From Nemania diffusa (lineage: Eukaryota > Ascomycota > Sordariomycetes > Xylariales > Xylariaceae), in NCBI GenBank assembly GCA_038501195.1, contig JBBPUQ010000007.1, forward strand, positions 2,147,501-2,211,500: a stretch of 64,000 bases of DNA. Reading direction: 5' to 3'. Positions 11,557 through 24,681 of this stretch are shown piece by piece. The translations under genes and the position numbers were made by a program. The notes below the pieces were generated by a model, which did not search any database, had not been told where the DNA came from, and was given only the letters and a program-made list of their open reading frames with translations. Every line of letters starts with the position of its first letter. Positions within the stretch are counted from its first letter, which is position 1.

Positions 11557-12840
11557 CTATTCCTCGGCAGCGTCCGAGAACCAGGGGTGATCCAGTGCTT
11601 CCTGGGCTGTGATCCTCTTTCGCGGATCGAAGCACGTCATCTTGCTGATGAGATCCTTAAAATCGGCATCCAGGAGGTCGCTCTTCCAGAGAGCGAAGGG
11701 ACGGCGTGGGTTTTCGTTGTCGAAAGAGTCAGCTATCCGTCGGAAGCTGGACGCCCATGGGTGGCCCCGGCCGAGGTATTTTAGGAACCCGTCGAAGTCG
11801 TTCCAGTTGGCGAAGTACGAGATCTGACGCGTCAGGATATCAGTAGTCGGGTCGAGCTTTTGGTCGGCGTCGGTGAGAAATATGACGGTGCGCAGGCGGA
11901 GGAAGATGAACTATGGCATAGGTTAGTTTAGGTAGGTGCAGATTTTGGTGCATAATGCCCGAGGGGAGGGCGACGCACAACTATAGCCAGGGAGAAAATG
12001 TCCGATGGTTTGCCTATTGCCCCCTGAACGTGCGCCTCGGGACTCCGCCATAGTTGGTTGCCGACTTGCATACCGCTGAGCGCCTGTCCTGGTGGTATGA
12101 GGGTAGAATCTTCTAGGTCCGACAATTGAACCCGGTCCACAACGATACCCTCCTCAGTCTCTCGGTAATCGATCATGATGTTATTAGCTTTCACGTCTGC
12201 AGGGTTCATGTTAGCACCACGTTCCTATAGGCTAGGGGCCAGAGAGCTTACCAAGATGGGCAATGTTCTGAGAATGCAAGGTAGCCAGACCTCGCAAGGT
12301 GTCCCGGAGAATCCGCTTGTGTGTCGCTAGAGAAACGTCTTTGAAAGCAAAGTTGAGGAGATGATCCGTCAAATATTCGTTGACGAACATGTTCTGCTCC
12401 GGGACGGTGTCCCTCAAGGCCCTCAGATACGGAGATTGATTGAACCTCAGCTGTAGAGGCAATGAGTAGTTGTAGTCTTTCTCGAAGAGACTCTTCAGCA
12501 CGAACATCTTCTCGTCGGCCCTAATATGTCTAATTAGCCGCCCTGCCGATTGGTGCAGGAACAAGAATCCGTCGACTCACCTAGCCAGATAAACCTGGCG
12601 GTTCTGTCTATCCTGCAGCACATTTTGTATAGTATACTGCTTTCCGGAGTAGCCCCTCAATATCACACCGGGTTCGATTAATTCTGCAGGCAACAGGGTC
12701 GAGCGCTCGACGGTGCTGGCATGGCGAGCGCCGCTGCTGACAACGCTGTTGAGTGCCTGTCTAGATTGCGACAGACCTGTTCGGGTGATCGTAGCTAAAG
12801 GCTGAAGCGCGGTCAATGGCGAGATCGCCGCGCCGCGCAT
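11557..12840 (-). CDS. fungal protein kinase-like protein with mitochondrial-type leader
   Basis: Four exons (12840-12581, 12520-12252, 12196-11979, 11910-11557) give 366 residues. An upstream in-frame ATG exists at 12897. The start at 12840 is chosen because the protein then opens with an Arg/Ser-rich leader (MRGAAIS..., SSGARHAST at ~44-52) typical of mitochondrial presequences. The kinase fold starts near residue 60. The glycine loop is not classical, the VAIK-type lysine is Lys96 (FVLKS), and the catalytic loop is HLDVKANN with Asp177. The metal-binding DFG is replaced by DLE (203-205). LWRSPEAH resembles the APE region, and FDPRKRITAQEALDHPWF is the usual C-terminal kinase motif. Activity is plausible because Lys, both Asp and Asn are kept. 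Substrate and location are inference. Confidence 0.88.
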
Positions 12841-15800
12841 ATTATATGCTTCTTGGGGTGTATGGAGATGGAGTTTCACCAAGGTAATAAATAACACTTG
12901 ATGAGAATAGAACGAGGATAAGATGAAGGAAATATCTAAGAACCCAGATAGTATGCCAATGAAAATATATCTACGTCTATATCAATCAGATGCGAGGGAA
13001 GGGGGTACTAAAGAGCGTTCACACGAGTATCAGTATATATCTATTTGATACTGGTAGCTACCATGTTGGTACCGTGAGGGTGGGATGTTTGGCGGTTTTT
13101 GTTCAACCGGGGCTCTAACTGTGTAGTAGATGGGACCGAGCATCGGAAGCTCCCTCATGACTTGTACATTGTACAGAGTATGTAAGGAGTGTATGTACAT
13201 ACATACACTACATGCGAATGTATGTACGCATATGCGTGTATATAAGTACATAGTAGAGCTGATACAGGGCTGACAAGGGGCTGACAGGTCACACGGTATT
13301 GAAGAATCTGCTCCTGAAGTCAACACCAACGGACTTGACAAATTTAGGGGTTTGCTCACTACAGTAAAGCCTACCTACTAAAGCGCTCCCTGGCCACCAT
13401 CGCTCATCGGCATCCACATTGATCTCATCCGCCAGGTCCAGTCAGACCCAGAAGTGCCCACCACGTTCCCAAAGCTACCCACAGCAGTGGCTAATGTGGC
13501 CTAATGTGGCCACGCGGCTGCGAGATTGCTTCTTTGCATGGGTCTGCAGGGGACAGGGCCTGTGATTGATAGGCTTGGCCTGCATGGACATTTCTGGGCC
13601 ACAGTGGGGGGCATATTTTGTAGTGGTGTATGCAGTCAGAATGCAGTGTAGCATCACGAACATCCCGAAGTCAAGACTCGAGCGCCGATGGGGATAAAGA
13701 GGGCCGAGGCCCGTTAATCCATAAATAAGGTCTTGCTAGTGTTGTTAGTGCCGCGCGACCAAGGCGATCAGTACACACCGCAGAACACACCGCATTGTTT
13801 AGCTGGCGTGGTCCTGTTTTTTTTTCTAGTTATTTTTCCCTTCTCTCTTTCGCCTTCGTCGTGTTATGCATGAGTCACGCCCTGCATCCAGTTTTGTATA
13901 TTTCTGGGCCGAGATAAGCTTTACATCCTGAAAATAGATAGGCACCTAAGCTCGCATATGCATAGATTACCTAGGTAGATAGATAAGGCAGATATCTGAT
14001 TAAGAGCTCCGTGGGCTGAGGGATTGGGCTGGCTGGACTGTGATATGGAAAATCAATAAATTTGAAAGGAAGAAAAAAAAAAAGGTTGGCTGTGCCACTA
14101 GGCGGCGCTACGCTACGTATGTGACCTACATAAGGTACACGAGAATAGTAATTAAAAATAAGTACATAGACTATCCCGCGCCGAGAAGATGAGGCGAGAC
14201 GATACCGAAACAACTCCACTCACAAAAATTACTTAAATTGGACATAGTGTAGCACTGACGGCGCGTGCGCGCGAGCTGGCGAGCCGCGAACAATAGCACC
14301 TTAGGTAGGCACCTACTCCCGAATGTACAGTACCTGGCTAGTCGAGCACAATGTACTGCAGTCCCTATCTAATCTTATCTTCAATATCCACAATTCTCTG
14401 TAATCAGTGCTGACTGAGCGACTTGGTACCTATGTAAGCCTGGGAGTGCTGATAACCTACGAGTAAGGCATTTACTTACCTACTTACTCACTCACTTTAA
14501 TTTGGAAGTGATCTGAGTTGTTGCATTGACAATAGGTTGGTTTTCCGCCAACGAAGGCATACCTAATCCACGATCAACCGGATAAGGGCACGTCTCTTCA
14601 TGCAAACCTTCATCTCACCGCTCATTACTCGTAGTAATAAGTAAGTGACTACTAGCTCACACATGGGCATTTATTTACATATACCTACCTACACCACATA
14701 TTTATTCCCTTGTCGGTTACAGCACTAGATAGACTTCTCCGGAGTTAACGCAAGGAGCAAACCCCCATTCTATGTATACTCGCACAATTAATTACTGCTA
14801 CCTAGGCAGTGTACCTACACTACGCCGTTCTCCGCGTTCACGATGTCTGACAAGTGGGTAGAAGGGGCGGGCTAACTCCACAAAGGGGGACCGGGACACC
14901 GCCCGGGTGGGCAAGTTGCGAAATTAGTAGGCAAATGGTACTAGGTGGAATAGCTACCCATTTGACATCCACTACCTACATACCTACTGTATTCGCTACC
15001 TTGTCCGAGAGGAGCACGGTACCTGAGCATGAAGCGCTTGTTGACTAGCCGTCTGCAGGTAGGTCAAGTACCTGTTATGCATTGTCGAGCTGTCACGTTA
15101 TGTTTTCAAACCCGACGTTTCGGGAAAGTCGATGAAAACATCGTGGGGAAGCAGACCCCGTGGCCTACAGGACCGCCTGTATATTACTACGACGCTCCCT
15201 TGCGTCAAGCAAGGCGTTTGTGCGGCGTGGGGTTTAGACCCATAACGGAATATACGAAGAGCGCGAGGGAAGGCTACATACTCCGTAGACTACCTACGGT
15301 CCTACATACATATTCGAAGACGGCTGACGAGGCGCGCAGGAGTTACATACGTAGGTAAGCTCATCGGGAGCTCAGCCTCTTCGGTATTGGGAAAGGCTTA
15401 TTGCTCAATGCTTGTACAGTACCTACTGCCTGCGTGTACTGCGTATGACAGAGATATTAACCCCGACCTCTCGCAAAGATGGAGAGTAGCACGTGGGGGC
15501 TACGGACGAGAGAGTAGGCTAGCTGTGGTTTCACCACTAATCTTAGGATTCCGGGGGAGGGTCTCTATGGGCGCTCCCATCTCTCATGAATCAAGTGTCC
15601 AGAGTCTAGGCCTCTGTAATACATACTCCTCTACCCCCATACTTCTGACACCATATCCCGCTGTCTACGATATTAGATGTTAATTTCCGTTGACCAGATG
15701 ACCGGATCTCGACATCCCTACATCCACTCATCAAGGTATAGGGTATTTCATTTTATTAGGTATCCCACGAATTATCCAATGCTCACGTTCTATTATTATT

Positions 15801-16034
15801 CAGAAGTAACCTATGAGTAGAGTATCCAAGGAGCCCCTGCTAACGCATTACGGACTGTCGTGCCTCTTCCCTTCGAGGAGAGGAGATACGTATCTAATCT
15901 ATGCTACAGCGGTTTCAATTACCTCATGAATACTATTTGCACCGAGCCATATTTCTATGTCTACGTGACTCGTGGTATCTAGTACACAAGTAAACCGAGA
16001 CCGGAAAGGCCGGCGCCTGGTTGAGGCATTTTCA
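12841..16034. other. gene-free stretch, 3.2 kb
   Basis: No convincing gene is visible. Many short overlapping ORFs occur in all frames, as in unconstrained 45-50% GC sequence. Noted items are a TACATA/GTATGT-rich patch at 13190-13253, a perfect tandem decamer CTAATGTGGC at 13491-13510, and many TACCTA/TAGGTA words (14280-15360). Nothing reads as a transposase or RNA gene. Confidence 0.45.
13190..13253. repeat. TACATA/GTATGTA-rich simple-sequence patch
   Basis: Alternating purine-pyrimidine words (TGTATGTACATACATAC and variants) fill about 64 bp with several overlapping small palindromes. This is a degenerate microsatellite with no gene attached. Confidence 0.6.
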
Positions 16035-17952
16035 TCAAGGTAATACAACCGGAGAGTGTTGCCGTAGTTTCACATGTACCGGCATACCATCCTTGGGGTG
16101 AACAATGCCATCGCCAGCCCAGTACAGACGCTCTCCATCAATATTAAGGTTGGGAGTGGCGTTCGAACCTCTACAGATGCTCAGCAAGAATTAGCACTCA
16201 ATCAACCACCCTCGATCTAGGGGTCTCTCTTCAACAACGAAAATAGAATAACCACTACTCACTTTTGCTTATCCCAGTCGTCCCAGGCCTCCTCAATGTC
16301 GAACTGCCGAGATACAAGAACGGAGACGATGCGCAGCTCGATCAATGCAAGTTCCATTCCGATACAGTTCCTAGGACCTATGGAGAACGGCGCCCACGCA
16401 TGGTTATTCACCGGGTGTAACGGGTCACCCTCGGGCACCACCCAGCGTTCGGGGATGAACTCATTGGGTCGCAGCCAATAGTTGGGGTTCCGCGCGACTC
16501 CGGGGGCTGACAACCACACACCCCAACCTTCCACGGGGTAACGCATCGGCGAGCCTGGGGCGGTCAAGAAGAATCCCGGTGTTGCCTGCCGTAGAGTCGC
16601 CGCGAGAGGGTTGAGTCGCAACGTCTCCTTGATGACGCCGAGGGTATACGGAAGTGAGTATAATAGGTGAGGTGATTGCGTGAGAACGGCCACAGCCTGG
16701 CTCGGATCCGGCCCGAGCACGGCATCGTGCTCTGCGCGAAGCTTGGCAAGACACTCAGGATTATCCTGCAGCAGCTTAAACATTAAACACAGAGTTGCTG
16801 CGGTTGTGTCATGCCCAGCAAACAAGAAAGCCTTCAAATTAGAGATCAATCTATCGACGAATTCCGCATTAGGTTTCGCTCTTGAGGCGTTCGGATCATC
16901 CTTGTCAATATACTTGATGGCCAGATCTACGATCGTCTTAACTTGAGAATCATTAGAGTCTGACTCAAGTTTTCTTTGTATCTGCGGCATCATCAGGTCC
17001 CTTAATATTTTGTTATTACGTCTGACAGCCGTATTGTGCCAAGGCATGCGACCAATAGGCAGAGCTCGGGCAGCATTGGCGCCCAGGCCCATCAGTCGAA
17101 TCTGGTCTAATAGAGCAAGCTTGAGCGGGCTAGGCTCGATTCGCTGTTGCTCGTTCAGGCGCATACCACTGTAAATAGTTAAAAATGAGTCCTTAGAAGC
17201 CCCCAGTTTTGAAACTCACAGCGCTGCTCTGCAGATGATGTCAAACGTGAGATTGGTGGTCTTCTCCTCGAGCTGAAACATAGATCCCCATTTTCCATCA
17301 GTCCCAGCTAAGCCCTCAAGCTGCGAGACGAATATTGAAACTTCCTCGATGAGCTCCGGGAGCATTGCTATCAAATTCCGCTGACTGAATCCAGGGTTGA
17401 ACCTGGACCGCCAGGTCTTCCATTCCACTCCCTCATTGGTAACAATGTCGATCTTAGACGTAAGTGGTTCAAGGAAGTTTGTTGCGAGAGCCAATTTTGG
17501 CAAACTCGTTGTATGTGCAAATTGTGCTGCGGTAACAGGATCGAAGACGACGGCAAGCGGCGTCTCGATAGGCCAGATGTCCAGGTACACTACCGGGGGC
17601 GGAAAATCGAGATCCGGGAAATACCTCCTACAATTTTTGATGAGCCATGTATGAAATGAGTAGAAGTTGGCGTCTGCGGGATTCTCGGCTCTCCATTCTC
17701 CAAGAATGGGCAAGTGGCCGAATAGCAACGAATGAGGCAATATGGGCTATGATAATGGTTAGTTATGCAGTAGTTTTGAGAACTACTCACGTGACTGCAT
17801 GTCTCACTCACAATCCCTTGCGCCTTTAATGCCCTCACTCGTGATCGCTGTATATAAGCGCGATACAGGAACCGGGCTACGAAGAGCGCGAGGGCGGCAC
17901 AGATGGCGCGGATAAGTAGCGAGCTCGTGGCATTCAACCCCATCTTGTACAT
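16035..17952 (-). CDS. cytochrome P450 monooxygenase
   Basis: Four exons (17952-17812, 17746-17220, 17168-16263, 16170-16035) encode 569 residues, and all phases close. A second in-frame ATG at 17943 is an alternative start. An N-terminal membrane anchor (residues ~10-30, AICAALALFVARFLY) is followed by basic residues and the proline-rich hinge GIPILPHS. The oxygen-binding I helix is AGHDTT (340-345), the K-helix ETLR is at 404-407, ERW follows at about 464-465, and the heme-binding loop is FSIGPRNCIG with Cys491 as thiolate ligand. It is an ER-anchored class II fungal P450, full length. The sequence recalls fungal secondary-metabolism clans near CYP59, but I am not certain of the family, and the substrate cannot be inferred. 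Its nearest neighbours are a secreted DUF1996 protein and a kinase, so there is no obvious cluster. Confidence 0.94.
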
Positions 17953-18402
17953 CAGAAAGGCGAACTGCTAAACTAGAGTCTTGACTCTTGAGAGAACCTA
18001 GGCTCTTTAAACAGCGGTGTCCATAGAAAAATAAGCGGCTGACACAAAACCCCGGCTGTCCGAAAATCCCCCCACCTCTCCTTTACGGGGTAGGTAATTG
18101 TAATCGTTACCTATCTACTTGTCAATAGACGAGGGCGTCATCATTACTACATTTATTGCATGTCACCGGGTGCTATACGAGACACCTAATTGCTGTCACC
18201 AACAAAGAGCAAAAATAGATAACAAGTCACACTTCCGTCCGTAGGACCTATTCTATCACACGCAACACAACTTCAGCGTGTCTAACTAGACGAACAACGG
18301 CCATCTGTATGGGTCTTTATTTAACGGTACGCGAAATTATACGGCTGACGCTCAAATCTCCCTGACCCCCCAACACATACCATCCCGAAAGTGATTCCCT
18401 GC
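17953..18402. other. P450 upstream region / DUF1996 3' region
   Basis: 450 bp lie between two genes on the same strand and contain the P450 promoter. A TTTAAA box lies about 55 bp upstream of its start codon. No repeat or ORF of note. Confidence 0.4.
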
Positions 18403-19960
18403 TTATCGCTTCATGATGGCTGGGTTGCCAGGAAGCTCGGTGAGCCCTACGAGAGGAAAGGAAAAAAGATCATTAGCGATGACGAACGCCGGATGTTGAG
18501 GTTTCGGATACTTACAGCTGTCGATGTCCTCCTTGTAAGATTGCGCGACCTTGCACTTGTTCTGGTCCGCCACGGCCTGCGTCGTGAGCGTCGGGCAATT
18601 GACATAGCAGGGCGTGTCCATCGTCTTCTGCAGCGCGTCGCCTTTCCAGCCGAAGAGGTAGTCTCCGTGACTTCCGTAACCTGAAGCATGGTAAATATGG
18701 AGGATACATTATGTTTTATTTTCTGCTTAGGGTAAGCTCGTGCAGATAAGGCTACTGACCTGTCTCGTCGCCAAAACTCCAGACGAATGGCTGCGACCCA
18801 TCCTCGGGCCAGTCCTCGGGGTTGTTGAACGCGCGCGTGTCCCAGACGGTCTCGTACATCAACTGTGGCACGGGGACTGGGTGCGATGACGGGCAGGGGC
18901 CTCTGGAGTCGAAGGTGCCGCTGGCTGGGTAGGCCATGTGGTCCATATGGTTCTGGGTGTCGAGGTTCTTACCATCCCAGCATCTAACTCTCCGTCAGCC
19001 AGCTACTTTACCGCCTAGCTGTTAGCAGCACTTACGTTGGGAATCGAACGTTGGCCATGCTACAAGATTCGGAGTCAGTTATCGCCATTTTGAGCGTGAG
19101 GAATAAGTGTTTCGACAATGTGGAAAGTTGTTAGGACACGATTTCGGCCCGAAAAGGAGCCTTGATCCCCTTCAAGGTGCTAAAGGAAGAAGAAAACGGC
19201 TAGAGAATTACTCACATGCCAGCAGGGCAAGGTTTAGCAGGTAGGTTCTTGGTTTCAGGGAATCTCGTGCCAGGATCCTGTAGGCAAGTGTAGGTGACTT
19301 GTCTGAATCTGTTGGCGTCGGCCGCCGTGTGGGTTAGCGGGTCGCCGATGATCATTCGGAAACCAGGTGCGAAGGCCGTGACCTTCGACGTCTGCTGGTA
19401 GTCGGCCAGGCCGTTCTGCATGTAGTAGACGGTCATGCCGCCCTCGGCGCCCTCGAAGCCCACGTTCGGGACGATCGGGACGCGCTTGAATGTGCCGTTC
19501 CGGGCTCGGAAGAAGAGCACTGCGGTCCAGTAGTTGGATGAGTCCTCCAGGAACTGGCACGATGTGCAGTCCGACTCTCCGGGCATGTCCTTGGCTGGGT
19601 CCATCGTCACATTGAAGGAGTTCTATCAAACATCAGCGTGCTGGGTGCATTAGGAGATCGCATCAAACCTACGCCGCCGATGATTTGATGGAGGTGAGGG
19701 CTTGGTGTGAGGCCCGGATTGACCACTGGCAATCTAATTAGCGACTGCGGCCGACATCTTCCAAAACACATTCGGGTTGTCAAAACAACATGACATGGTA
19801 TCATGGAGCAGGGTAGGGGAAGAATAGCACCATGGAATAGAAAAATCAGGTGCGACTTACGGGGATCAACTCGGTCGATCGTGAGTTGGGTGCATGAGAA
19901 TCGAAGGAGGGCAGTTGTCCGCGCCGCCAAGGCGAGCGCAGTCATTGATTTCCAATGCAT
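18403..19960 (-). CDS. secreted DUF1996-domain protein
   Basis: Seven exons (19960-19861, 19725-19673, 19622-19216, 19059-19036, 18983-18760, 18680-18516, 18446-18403) give 338 residues with every phase consistent. Exon 4 is only 24 nt, but it is needed to rebuild GIMANVRFPTCWDG. The N-terminus is a signal-peptide-like hydrophobic stretch. The domain shows its known signature parts: RVDPLVNPGL, the His-rich HLHQIIGG, paired cysteines in CTSCQF, FPTCWDG, and near the end GYGSHGDYLFGWKGDALQ. DUF1996 proteins are secreted fungal proteins of unknown biochemical activity, often with C-terminal WSC or low-complexity tails. This one has no tail and ends soon after the domain. It is tandem with the P450 downstream. 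Confidence 0.92.
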
Positions 19961-22900
19961 CTTGAAATTGTCGATCTCAGTCCTACTGCTTTATTCGATC
20001 TGTCCAAAAGACAATTGCGACAACTAGGTTCACGACGAGCAGCCCGAAAAGAAAGACTGAATAGGGCGAATCGAGGCGGTTGAAGGATATTATGTCTCCC
20101 AACGCTTTTACCTTGTGTTCTTACTTTGCTGATATAGCAGCAATCTCGGTCCCTGGATAATGAACTAGGGTATCATATCCATCGTGGCAATGGTCGAGGT
20201 CCCGACCGTCGTTTATTCGCTACCTCGATCAAATCGTATCCAAGCGACCCAACCCTGACCTTTCGTCCTCCTCCCGGCCACCGGTGTGGTCGTTAGAGAA
20301 TTGCCGGTTACATTGACCCATAACTATCCAATTTATTTACTTTAAAGGTGTAAGAGGGCGTTCCTACAACAGCGAGGGTTAAAAGAGGTTTCGTACCGGG
20401 ATGTGTCAAATGAGCCGTGCCAATGAGATCAATGCCTGGCGAGTTCGCCACGGCTGTCAAATAGGCTCGGCAATACTACTCTCATATAGAAATGCTCGGC
20501 TTAAAGTAAATTATCGTGTAATAAAAAAATACTAGGAAACAAGCGCATCGATTGGAGGTGCTTCGGCCCTATAGGTATGTTGTTATCGTGTATCGAGACG
20601 AAGCCTGCCTCTTTATTAATTAATAGCACCAAGCCTAATTATCTTATCAGTTTATGTATATTGGTGGCCAATCTCTCCCCCATAAGACAGACATTACTCC
20701 AATAGGCTGTCGCGTCTATCCGAGTACGGTGTAGCATGTGAAAGCGCAGTGTATTGTGGCTGTTATCCGATGAACGAGACGCCGTCATGCACTTGATCTT
20801 AGCGATGATGCACCCGCGCTTAAATCATCGCGCTACACAGTAAAGGCTTTGATGGCTTTCACATTTGACGGTCACTGCCGTTGGGTGATAGAAACTACCT
20901 GAGATGTGAAAGACACTAGAACTCTCAAACATGGCTGTTATAAGTAGGCAATGTGATCCCCAGCCGTATCCCAGAATTACTCAAAACAAGAACCCTAGCA
21001 TCAAGAACATCCTAAATATTCGCTCTTACCGCTCATCATTATATAGTAGCTAGATTCTTCTGCTATGTATATTCCTACAAAGCGAGCTCTCGAAGGCCCC
21101 TTCTCCCCACTCGGTCTTATGCCTCACATCCGATTAATACCTATAACTTGGCAGAGCCGAGTCTCGCTACGACACGTACGGGTTGGTGATCTTACATATT
21201 ATCGAGTAAAGACTACCAGTGCAATTGAGAAACCACGGCTTTGCTGTCTTCATCGTGTGAGCACAATATTTCTCGAGTTCCTTGGGGAAGGTTGGGCATG
21301 GGTTGAACCAGATGGCAGCGGGAGGAAGACGTTGACTTGATGACAAAGATTCTGTCCCGAGAATACAAAACTACGTGTGTTACTAAGTTTTATATAGTAC
21401 GTTTAATAGAATTTTGCGGCGACTGTGACACTCAGACGATGGTAAGGTGCAGCTACTGTATGCTTGTTCGGTACAGCTGCAAGTTAACGTGTCCAGATAT
21501 TAGATCTTCCGGGGTTAAATCATATGAACTCAGCGAAATGACTCACTACGACGATGATACTTATCATCTGTCTGCGCACGGTGTGTAACGTGAGTGATGC
21601 CTTTATAAAGGTCCTAACTCGTGTTATACTTTGCCACAATAGAGAAGCATTAGGATTGCCAATAATGATTATGATGATGATTTAGAGAGGAAAAGTACAG
21701 TGAGTATTACAACAATTAGTCTAGAATTTCTTATTTTTAATCTGTAAAGATCGTAGTATTCAGACTCCATGATTAAATTTAGCATTCGCGACTAATCACG
21801 CCGAGTCGACAAGCCATCAACTGTCAATTGGTCTATCGCCTCTCAGTAGTACCCGTAAATAGGCGTAAAAGTCGCGTTCACAAATGTTTCATGCTTTTCG
21901 TACCGTCCAAATATCCCTGCCAAGAACCGCAAAACACCAGGTTAAAAAGAAACGAATAGCCTACCACATCGCCGGAGAAAGCCCATATCGGGAAGACCCG
22001 ATGCCACAATCCCATGCGGGATGCCGTCCCGGGGTAGGTTCGCGGTCCGCCTATAGCAGCGTGTAATATAGCCAGCCTAGATAAGTCCTAGGTAGGTGAT
22101 GCAAAACATAGCCACCGACGTATCTCTACGGCACGGGATTCAATATTGGAACCCCAAGCCACCAGCTACCTAATTCAGATCACTCTCACCCCCATGCTAA
22201 GAGGGCAGTGAAAATTCAATAGTTATCCAATCTCAATACATGTATACTCCATGAGAAGGCAACAGCGATCCCCCAGGGCAGCAGGCCAGGTGCCTAAATA
22301 GGACCGATCAGCACTCGCAAATCCTACGTCGGCAGTTAGGCAGATAGGAAGGCTAAATATATCCGGAGGCTCAGAAGAGTGATGATGTCAGCTGAGCCTC
22401 AAGCCAACCGCAATCCTTCATAGCTGGCAGTGATCACTCATCCTATAGGTATATCAAGACAGAGGCGGAAGGGCCAAGTGAAACTCGACATAGAAGTACG
22501 CCCTTCCTCTCTTGCACTTCCTAAGCTTGGCATGTTACTGCTCTAGCTTCGCCGCAATCCTGATCAGTCCATGTTAGCTAAGGTATTACATCCAACTCAA
22601 AAGCACACCGAGAAGAAAAAAAAATACTCGAAAGAACCAGCAATGGTCTCGGGATCATGATGAGAAACGCCTAAGTTTGGCCTTAGCTGTGTAGATAAGT
22701 GCATGTCCCAGGTCCTGTGTTAATGATTTGGCGAGTCTCGGCGGTACACATAGTAAAATAGACTGTTAGAGTAAGTAGTAAAGAATTTTATACATTTTGT
22801 AGTCCCCGCGCTCTTATAGAGGCGTTTAATGCGCTAACACTAACTTCTATCATCTACTATTTCCCCGGGGGTTATTTCACCCCAATCACTTTCTGTGAGT

Positions 22901-23346
22901 TGATAACAATGGTTACAGACTCCTTATCCTTCGTCCCCATGCAATCGTCACTATGCTAGCCCAATCTTTTGTCATCGGGTCTGGATCGTAGGACAAATAT
23001 TTATCAGATCGTACATGCGCGTCCGACGCCGTATCATGCTGCTTTCCCCAATGCGAATACCCCTGAATCAGGTTGTTATGTAGTCCTAACCAGAAAACGC
23101 CCGCTTCGTAAAGTCCAAGTAATTGTATCAACAAGAATCGGATGGCCGATATCTTTACTCTTAGCGTCAAACGACGAGTATCTGTTTGTACAAGTCCCTC
23201 ATCTCGACGCGGCGATCTCGCCCGTGTGGTGTAACCCGAGTTGAAGGAAGAAAGGGATGAGAAAGGGAGTCGAGTTTTAAGCCAACCTCGATTCAAGGAA
23301 GACTGAATCCCATCTGCTGTTTTTAAGTTGCCATTGCGCTTTGCTC
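19961..23346. other. gene-free stretch, 3.4 kb
   Basis: It includes the promoter of the DUF1996 gene. No ORF longer than ~145 codons shows protein-like order, and the longest ones overlap in opposite frames. Around 20500-20650 and 21600-21790 the DNA is AT-rich. I see no RNA gene and no recognisable mobile element. Confidence 0.4.
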
Positions 23347-24681
23347 TCACTGTGGCAGAAGCACGCCTTTCTCATCACGTGAAAGCTTGATATAACCGAC
23401 AATCCTATCCGTCAGCCTGGCGCACCAGGGGTCCACGTAACCAGTCCACAACATGGCAGCGCCATAGTTGAGAGGAATCCAGAATGGCAAGGCGATTAAT
23501 AACCTTGTCGCACCAGGGAAGACGAGTTTGCCGTGCAAAACCTCACCATTTTCGTTGGTGATATCAGGTGGTACGTAGATGCCGTAAACCATCCAGCAGA
23601 GAACACTGCGAAGAAGAGGGCCATGGAGCAGGTAAACAGCGAACGACTGCTTTCCAAGCCATAAAAGGTACTTGGATGACAAGAAATCCCGAAGAGCAGG
23701 CATAAAATGCAAACCCAAGGTGATTAGTTGCAATCCGATACCCGAGCCAAAGCGAGGAATTTCACCACCTTTTGGAACGATGTGGACCAAGACCCTATAC
23801 TGCAAACGAGACCAAGTAGACCATTCAGGGTGTCCTTCAGGATATGAGGCAACGTAAAGACCAAGTGTCATGAAGACGATAGCTAGGACACGGGAAATTC
23901 TCGGCCGCCGAACTAGGAAGTCGTTTGCTGAAGGATGGTTCTGCACATCGCATAGAAATACGCCCCAGAAGAATTGCATACCAAAAGCAGCTAGTTGCAG
24001 TTAGTGAATGCTGTACTACATATGCTTATCCTAGTCAGGAACGCCGAATGGATAAAACTTACAGTCACCTCCAATATAGAAGTAGAAGTAAACAATCAAG
24101 CTGGCAATCATTCGATACCGTGGCTGCAAATAGGCTGTCGCGACAATAAACGTGTAGACCTGCATGCTTCCCTTCAACAAGGGCAGGAGAGTCCACTGGT
24201 TTCCATCATATGCGTTGGCACCATGCGTCCACGTGTTGATTATGTTGAAGATTAGGTGGTTGATAGAGGAGAAGATGTTGCCCATTCGGTCTGGAGCGGT
24301 CTTACCGCACCACCAACAATCACTCGACTTCCCCACAAGAAACATGCCCAGCTGCGCCATAAACCAGATAATAACCGTTGCAAGAGAGCAGGGGATGATC
24401 AATCGGGGAACACGGTTCAGCGCCGACTTGGCGACAGCGTTGAAAGCGGCATCTTGGTTGTTTTGGCGGTAGAGTTTTATTGGCTTGAGAGCGCATACGT
24501 AGCCGGTGACGAAAGAGAAGATGGTCACACCGATACGACCTTGGACGAGAATGCGGAGAAAAGGTAGCTGAAGCACACGGGGTGCTGCATCGGCTGCCGA
24601 CGCGGGGAAGAAGAGATCGCCATCAAAGGCTCGCGCGATGTGAGTTAAGACGACGAGTGACGAGGCGAGACCTCTGAGGCC
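23347..24681 (-). CDS. acyltransferase-3 family membrane protein (5' end unresolved)
   Basis: Two exons are certain: 24681-24063 and 23990-23347, phase-consistent, ending at TGA. They encode 421 residues starting at GLRGLASSLVVLTHIARAF. This is the conserved opening of the acyltransferase-3 (OafA/PF01757-like) family, with the active-site His in LTHIARAF. Several hydrophobic helices follow (RIGVTIFSFVTGYVCAL, VIIWFMAQLGMFLVG, IASLIVYFYFYIGGD), and the second exon has the late motif WLGKQSFAVYLLHGPLLRSVL. A good acceptor (CCACAG) precedes the first codon, so at least one upstream exon with the start codon exists. One option is an ATG at 24918 joined through a donor at the CAG-GTTGTA site, but I could not confirm it. 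Such proteins acylate lipids, glycans or metabolites at a membrane. Confidence 0.85.
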
